NCBI GenBank assembly: GCA_900550775.1
Contig: URTH01000024.1
Location: forward strand, 1-16,037
Direction: 5' to 3'
DNA: 16,037 nt
Source of the DNA: an uncultured Eubacteriales bacterium
Lineage (GTDB): Bacteria > Bacillota > Clostridia > Monoglobales > Monoglobaceae
Numbering within the stretch: position 1 is the stretch's first letter; every line of letters begins with the position of its first letter. The translations under genes and the position numbers were made by a program. The notes below the pieces were generated by a model, which saw only the letters and a program-made list of their open reading frames with translations, was not told where the DNA came from and searched no databases. This document shows positions 13,801-16,037 of this stretch, in pieces.

Positions 13801-16037
13801 AGCACGGTTGGCGGTTCTTCATACAACATGATTCGCCTGTCGGAGAAAAAGACAGGAAACTGGAGCGAACAGTCCAAAGCCCTCTCCGGCGCGACCGGCC
13901 TTGCCGAAAACGGCGCGGTGCATCTGCGCTTTACGCCAAAGGCAAAGTCCACCATGATCGAGATTTATAACGGCAGCTACCGTTTTCGGCTGCAGAATGA
14001 GGGCAGCGGAAGCAACCGCCTGTGTTTGTATCAGAAAAACCAACTCAAGGTGTTTCCCTATCCGCTGGCGTACGGCACAACCTATGATGTCATCGTTTTT
14101 CAGTGCAGCGATCATTATGAATGCTGGGCAAAGACCGCGGCCGAGATGTATTACAGCTTTTTAGGCAAAACGGAGGGTATGCGCGACAGTACGGCGGCAG
14201 AGAGCGTTGTCATCAAGGCAAACACAACCGAAATCGGCACCTTTGCCGAAACCGAGATCGATTATATCAAGATATACCGCCCGGTTCCGGGTACAACATC
14301 GGGCAGCGACAGTACCGAGGCAGACCTTTTAAGTACGGTCAATACTGCGGCGCCGGCACTCGTCATTGACAGTAACGCGGATTTCCGCACCATGGTATCC
14401 GACTTTTCCGGTACACAGGGGACAGAGAAGGTCGCAGGCGGAAAGCTATTGTTAAAGAGCGGAACGCACACAGGCGTTGAGCGAACCAATGAGGTGATTT
14501 CGGTCAAGCGCACTAAAACCGGCACCGATGAAAACGGCGTGGGACTTTATAATTACCTGACCTACTATTCGACCAACAACGGTGCATCCTGGATCAAGAG
14601 GGACGGCTACCTCGCCCCGGAATCGGTGGCAGGGCGGATTACCATGAACAACCGTATTACCCAGGGAAAATCGGGTCGGGTATACTTTGCCTCCTGTGAC
14701 AACAATAATGAAGATTTTGGCTATACCACGATCTGGTATACCGATGATAAGGGCATAACCTGGCACAAGAGTGAGACTGATCTTGACGCAAAGGCGACCG
14801 GGTATTGTATTCAGGAGGTTGTCTGCCTGGAGACGGAGGAAGGAGTTGTCCGCGCGTATTTTCGTAACAATATGGGATTGGTGCATTACTTCAACTCCTA
14901 TGACTACGGTGTAACATGGGATCTTGACCACATCTACCAGACACCGTTCCTCAGCGCCTTAAATTGTTTTAATATTGAACTGGATCCCTATGATATGAAA
15001 ACGTTGTATGCGGCGTGGGGCTACGATAACGCAAACCTTCACGGTACGGATCAGTATCCAAGAACCAGGTGGGCGTTTGCCAGAAGCCGGGACGGCGGCG
15101 AAACCTGGGAGTTTTTGGGATCGGTACACGAAAATAACGGGGTACAGTTTTCGATGATGAATCTTAGCATCAATGTGGCAAAGAATTATATTGTGATGAA
15201 TGCGTACTCCGATGATAAGATGAACAACGATCCGCAGTCCTGGAGCCGTACAATTGCGGTGAAGAAGGAGCAGCTGAAACCGACCATGGATTTTGAGCAG
15301 CTGCATATGTACGATGCGGAGCAGATTCAAAAGACGCGGCTGATCGGCGAGGATTTGCAAAAGAGCGCATTGCTGATTCATCCAAAGAGCCATAGTGCGG
15401 TGCTTAGCGGTGATCGGATCGAAAATGCGGTATATGACGGCGCTATTCGCCTAGAGATTGCGGCGGCCTTTGTCGGCGCAGCAGCAGAGAGAACGGACGG
15501 CAATGTAAAACTGACAGTAGGAGATGCAGCCGTTTCCTTTGCGACATCAGAGATTTCCGTCCGCGGCGGCAGGAGCTATATACCGCTTCAGGCCTTTGCG
15601 GAGCGGTTCCATCTAAGCGTTACCGAGGGGAACGGCACCCTGATCCTTAGCAGCTATGACGGCTGGTCGGCCGGACAGAGACAAACGCTGCGCACAGCGG
15701 TCGATTTGTTTGGCAAAAGTCCGACCGAGCGCGATGCGGAGGAGATCGTTTCCGAGACGGAAGAAGGGCTTTTGGCGGGGATGAACCGAGAAACGCCTGT
15801 GCTCAGCCTGGATACCGATACAGAGCTTGTGCCGATGCTGCCGCAGGGCGACACGACAGGAGCTACAGAACCGAACCAGCCCTATCTTCATGGAGACGGG
15901 TCATCGGCAAGGGTAGAGGAGGGTTTGCTAAAGCTATCTGCGGCGGCCGAAAACGGCACGGTCAATTGTGTGTCGGCACACGATCCCGATTTTTGTCTTG
16001 GTGACATTGCACACCTGCGATTTACCTATCTCGGCGG
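10828..16037 (+). CDS. Giant secreted multidomain Asp-box protein, 3' end outside window
   Basis: An uninterrupted frame of at least 1736 codons starts at GTG 10828; an in-frame stop at 10819 excludes anything earlier, and AAGGGG lies about 10 bases upstream. A signal peptide is clear: KRQR, a Leu/Ile-rich core and a cleavage site near Ala29. Modules, judged by pattern only: two jelly-roll-like regions (about 30-155 and 174-336), two Ig-like regions (about 346-506), an unassigned beta-rich stretch (520-768), another jelly-roll (775-938), an isolated Asp-box SNDGGKDW (981-988), a further jelly-roll (1008-1150), and an Asp-box propeller (about 1172-1480) with boxes at 1248, 1305, 1357 and 1420. 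A copper-amine-oxidase-N-like module (about 1512-1609, GGRSYIPLQAFAERF) and the start of another jelly-roll follow. It probably binds or attacks glycans at the cell surface. No catalytic residues could be assigned and the anchor lies beyond the window. Confidence 0.85.
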   Translation, partial: MKRQRMLAGILGILMLVSLLPGRIAAATAWCDGWSVSGVARFDVEWKMTVNAFSGYENVQICTGTYRAIMAICSDKITYHAPDADGTGFVTGTVSYPIGKDTHTYRLIGDGNQCKLLIDGTYVQDFVIENNSQSAKLKVWNMGSSAGTANLIVESFVAHDVRQGAASPSADGGFYDTFDGSETGWMLNGGWEISGGYLTNTNYSAKAESVKKALQFSDEYTITFHASVPKIGANTGIQLFLPGKCLYISVKEKFLLFNTKNGYIPSENFENLGDAFHEYKIKGYNHCENAMIYLDGAVIAYVELLDSTRTDYHIFFYNQAIEADNAIMKIDDFRFEPEENAIFMQSPVGGAVYPEGQPISLMADVTKDSAAIPSVAYQMYGNTVATGSAADGYAASIENLPPGNYEITPTYGERSGEKVAFTVKSSVTGSLDAVWNGSGIQISAALSDPKSKVSYVEYYIDGILRSTAAAAPYHAAIANVTAEAHTLTAVARNADGISVFQETKALRPSLTDGSASQSSSNEISYTVGGTAGSAVYELKNGNHRLSLRHTPDEVFYQTASGEKSYPAGSGSFTILTEGPSADVYFGGQLAFSFLMPQTAEIGQQYLEDGLRFTQKEISVPQNRRNYFVKRNVSDTKESYPVFDLSYIHNLDFVADKTDGARLVLNDGYYRTDISLEDGKFYVWMTQFDKSTPLRREVADAIDADDVYYRVETVAGMSRLYGNGKWLASFRNAHSTGAETLGVDITVGDGLRYLAVHDNTDLYLYRDDFKGAAEIPSADFYQTAGGMNLSVDTADGSMTLDAEGLTDAIAELTAYAGDASLSCDVNLSRCGGGFWFLLNHSVTNVYTKIGYNAATQNFEIVDRNNDDVTETVKAVGTLLTDTTVHLELVIKQSESGKRVTLYRDGEAVITQNLTAAQRGKVGFIMSDSTAKIRNLSYRGDTKPVTGVTDTVHAGKTVPPTLDLLERGNDLVMVSDSGQWMTSNDGGKDWKIGSTVGGSSYNMIRLSEKKTGNWSEQSKALSGATGLAENGAVHLRFTPKAKSTMIEIYNGSYRFRLQNEGSGSNRLCLYQKNQLKVFPYPLAYGTTYDVIVFQCSDHYECWAKTAAEMYYSFLGKTEGMRDSTAAESVVIKANTTEIGTFAETEIDYIKIYRPVPGTTSGSDSTEADLLSTVNTAAPALVIDSNADFRTMVSDFSGTQGTEKVAGGKLLLKSGTHTGVERTNEVISVKRTKTGTDENGVGLYNYLTYYSTNNGASWIKRDGYLAPESVAGRITMNNRITQGKSGRVYFASCDNNNEDFGYTTIWYTDDKGITWHKSETDLDAKATGYCIQEVVCLETEEGVVRAYFRNNMGLVHYFNSYDYGVTWDLDHIYQTPFLSALNCFNIELDPYDMKTLYAAWGYDNANLHGTDQYPRTRWAFARSRDGGETWEFLGSVHENNGVQFSMMNLSINVAKNYIVMNAYSDDKMNNDPQSWSRTIAVKKEQLKPTMDFEQLHMYDAEQIQKTRLIGEDLQKSALLIHPKSHSAVLSGDRIENAVYDGAIRLEIAAAFVGAAAERTDGNVKLTVGDAAVSFATSEISVRGGRSYIPLQAFAERFHLSVTEGNGTLILSSYDGWSAGQRQTLRTAVDLFGKSPTERDAEEIVSETEEGLLAGMNRETPVLSLDTDTELVPMLPQGDTTGATEPNQPYLHGDGSSARVEEGLLKLSAAAENGTVNCVSAHDPDFCLGDIAHLRFTYLG

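Noticed and set aside
14452..14931. 159-codon minus-strand frame and many similar frames opposite the giant gene
   Set aside because: The plus strand here is a continuous frame with Asp-boxes and a signal peptide at its start; the minus-strand frames have no family features or ribosome sites.

Overview
The window looks like a piece of a mid-GC Bacillota (Clostridia-type, probably gut or anaerobic) chromosome. The reasons are strong AGGAGG-like ribosome sites, sigma-A-type promoters with 17-base spacers, short GAAA-loop terminators followed by T runs, and the families present (MerR/aldo-keto reductase pair, AraC-controlled glycosidase cluster, very large secreted multidomain protein). The taxonomic placement is inference. 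No rRNA, tRNA, CRISPR array, transposase or phage gene was seen.

Region 1 (1-1440) is a patch of gene decay. An 11-bp inverted repeat (100-110/170-180) sits just before a GNAT acetyltransferase that has lost its N-terminal half. Next comes a RibD/dihydrofolate-reductase-like gene with an internal out-of-frame deletion and no C-terminal half. It runs tail-to-tail into a MerR-family regulator that carries a small frameshift in its recognition-helix region. The remaining genes in the window are intact, so this damage is local.

Region 2 (1440-3070) holds an intact aldo/keto reductase behind a textbook MerR promoter (19-base spacer filled by a perfect palindrome), a terminator whose 3' arm doubles as the -35 box of the next promoter, and an intact GNAT acetyltransferase.

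Region 3 (3075-8625) is a carbohydrate cluster: an AraC regulator transcribed leftward, and rightward a zinc-dependent medium-chain dehydrogenase, a GH36 alpha-galactosidase and a galactose-mutarotase-fold protein, closed by a strong hairpin terminator. None of the enzymes has a signal peptide, so they should act inside the cell on imported galactosides; no transporter is visible.

Region 4 (8624-10717) is a promoter followed by a tight two-gene unit: a cytoplasmic Asp-box (sialidase-fold) protein and an N-acetylneuraminate-lyase-like Schiff-base aldolase, 8 bases apart. Together they suggest intracellular release and cleavage of a sialic-acid-like or other 2-keto-3-deoxy sugar acid.

Region 5 (10828-16037, running off the end) is one huge open frame of at least 1736 codons. 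It encodes a secreted protein with a signal peptide, several apparent jelly-roll (concanavalin-like) modules, Ig-like modules, an Asp-box propeller and a copper-amine-oxidase-N-like module. It has no stop in the window.
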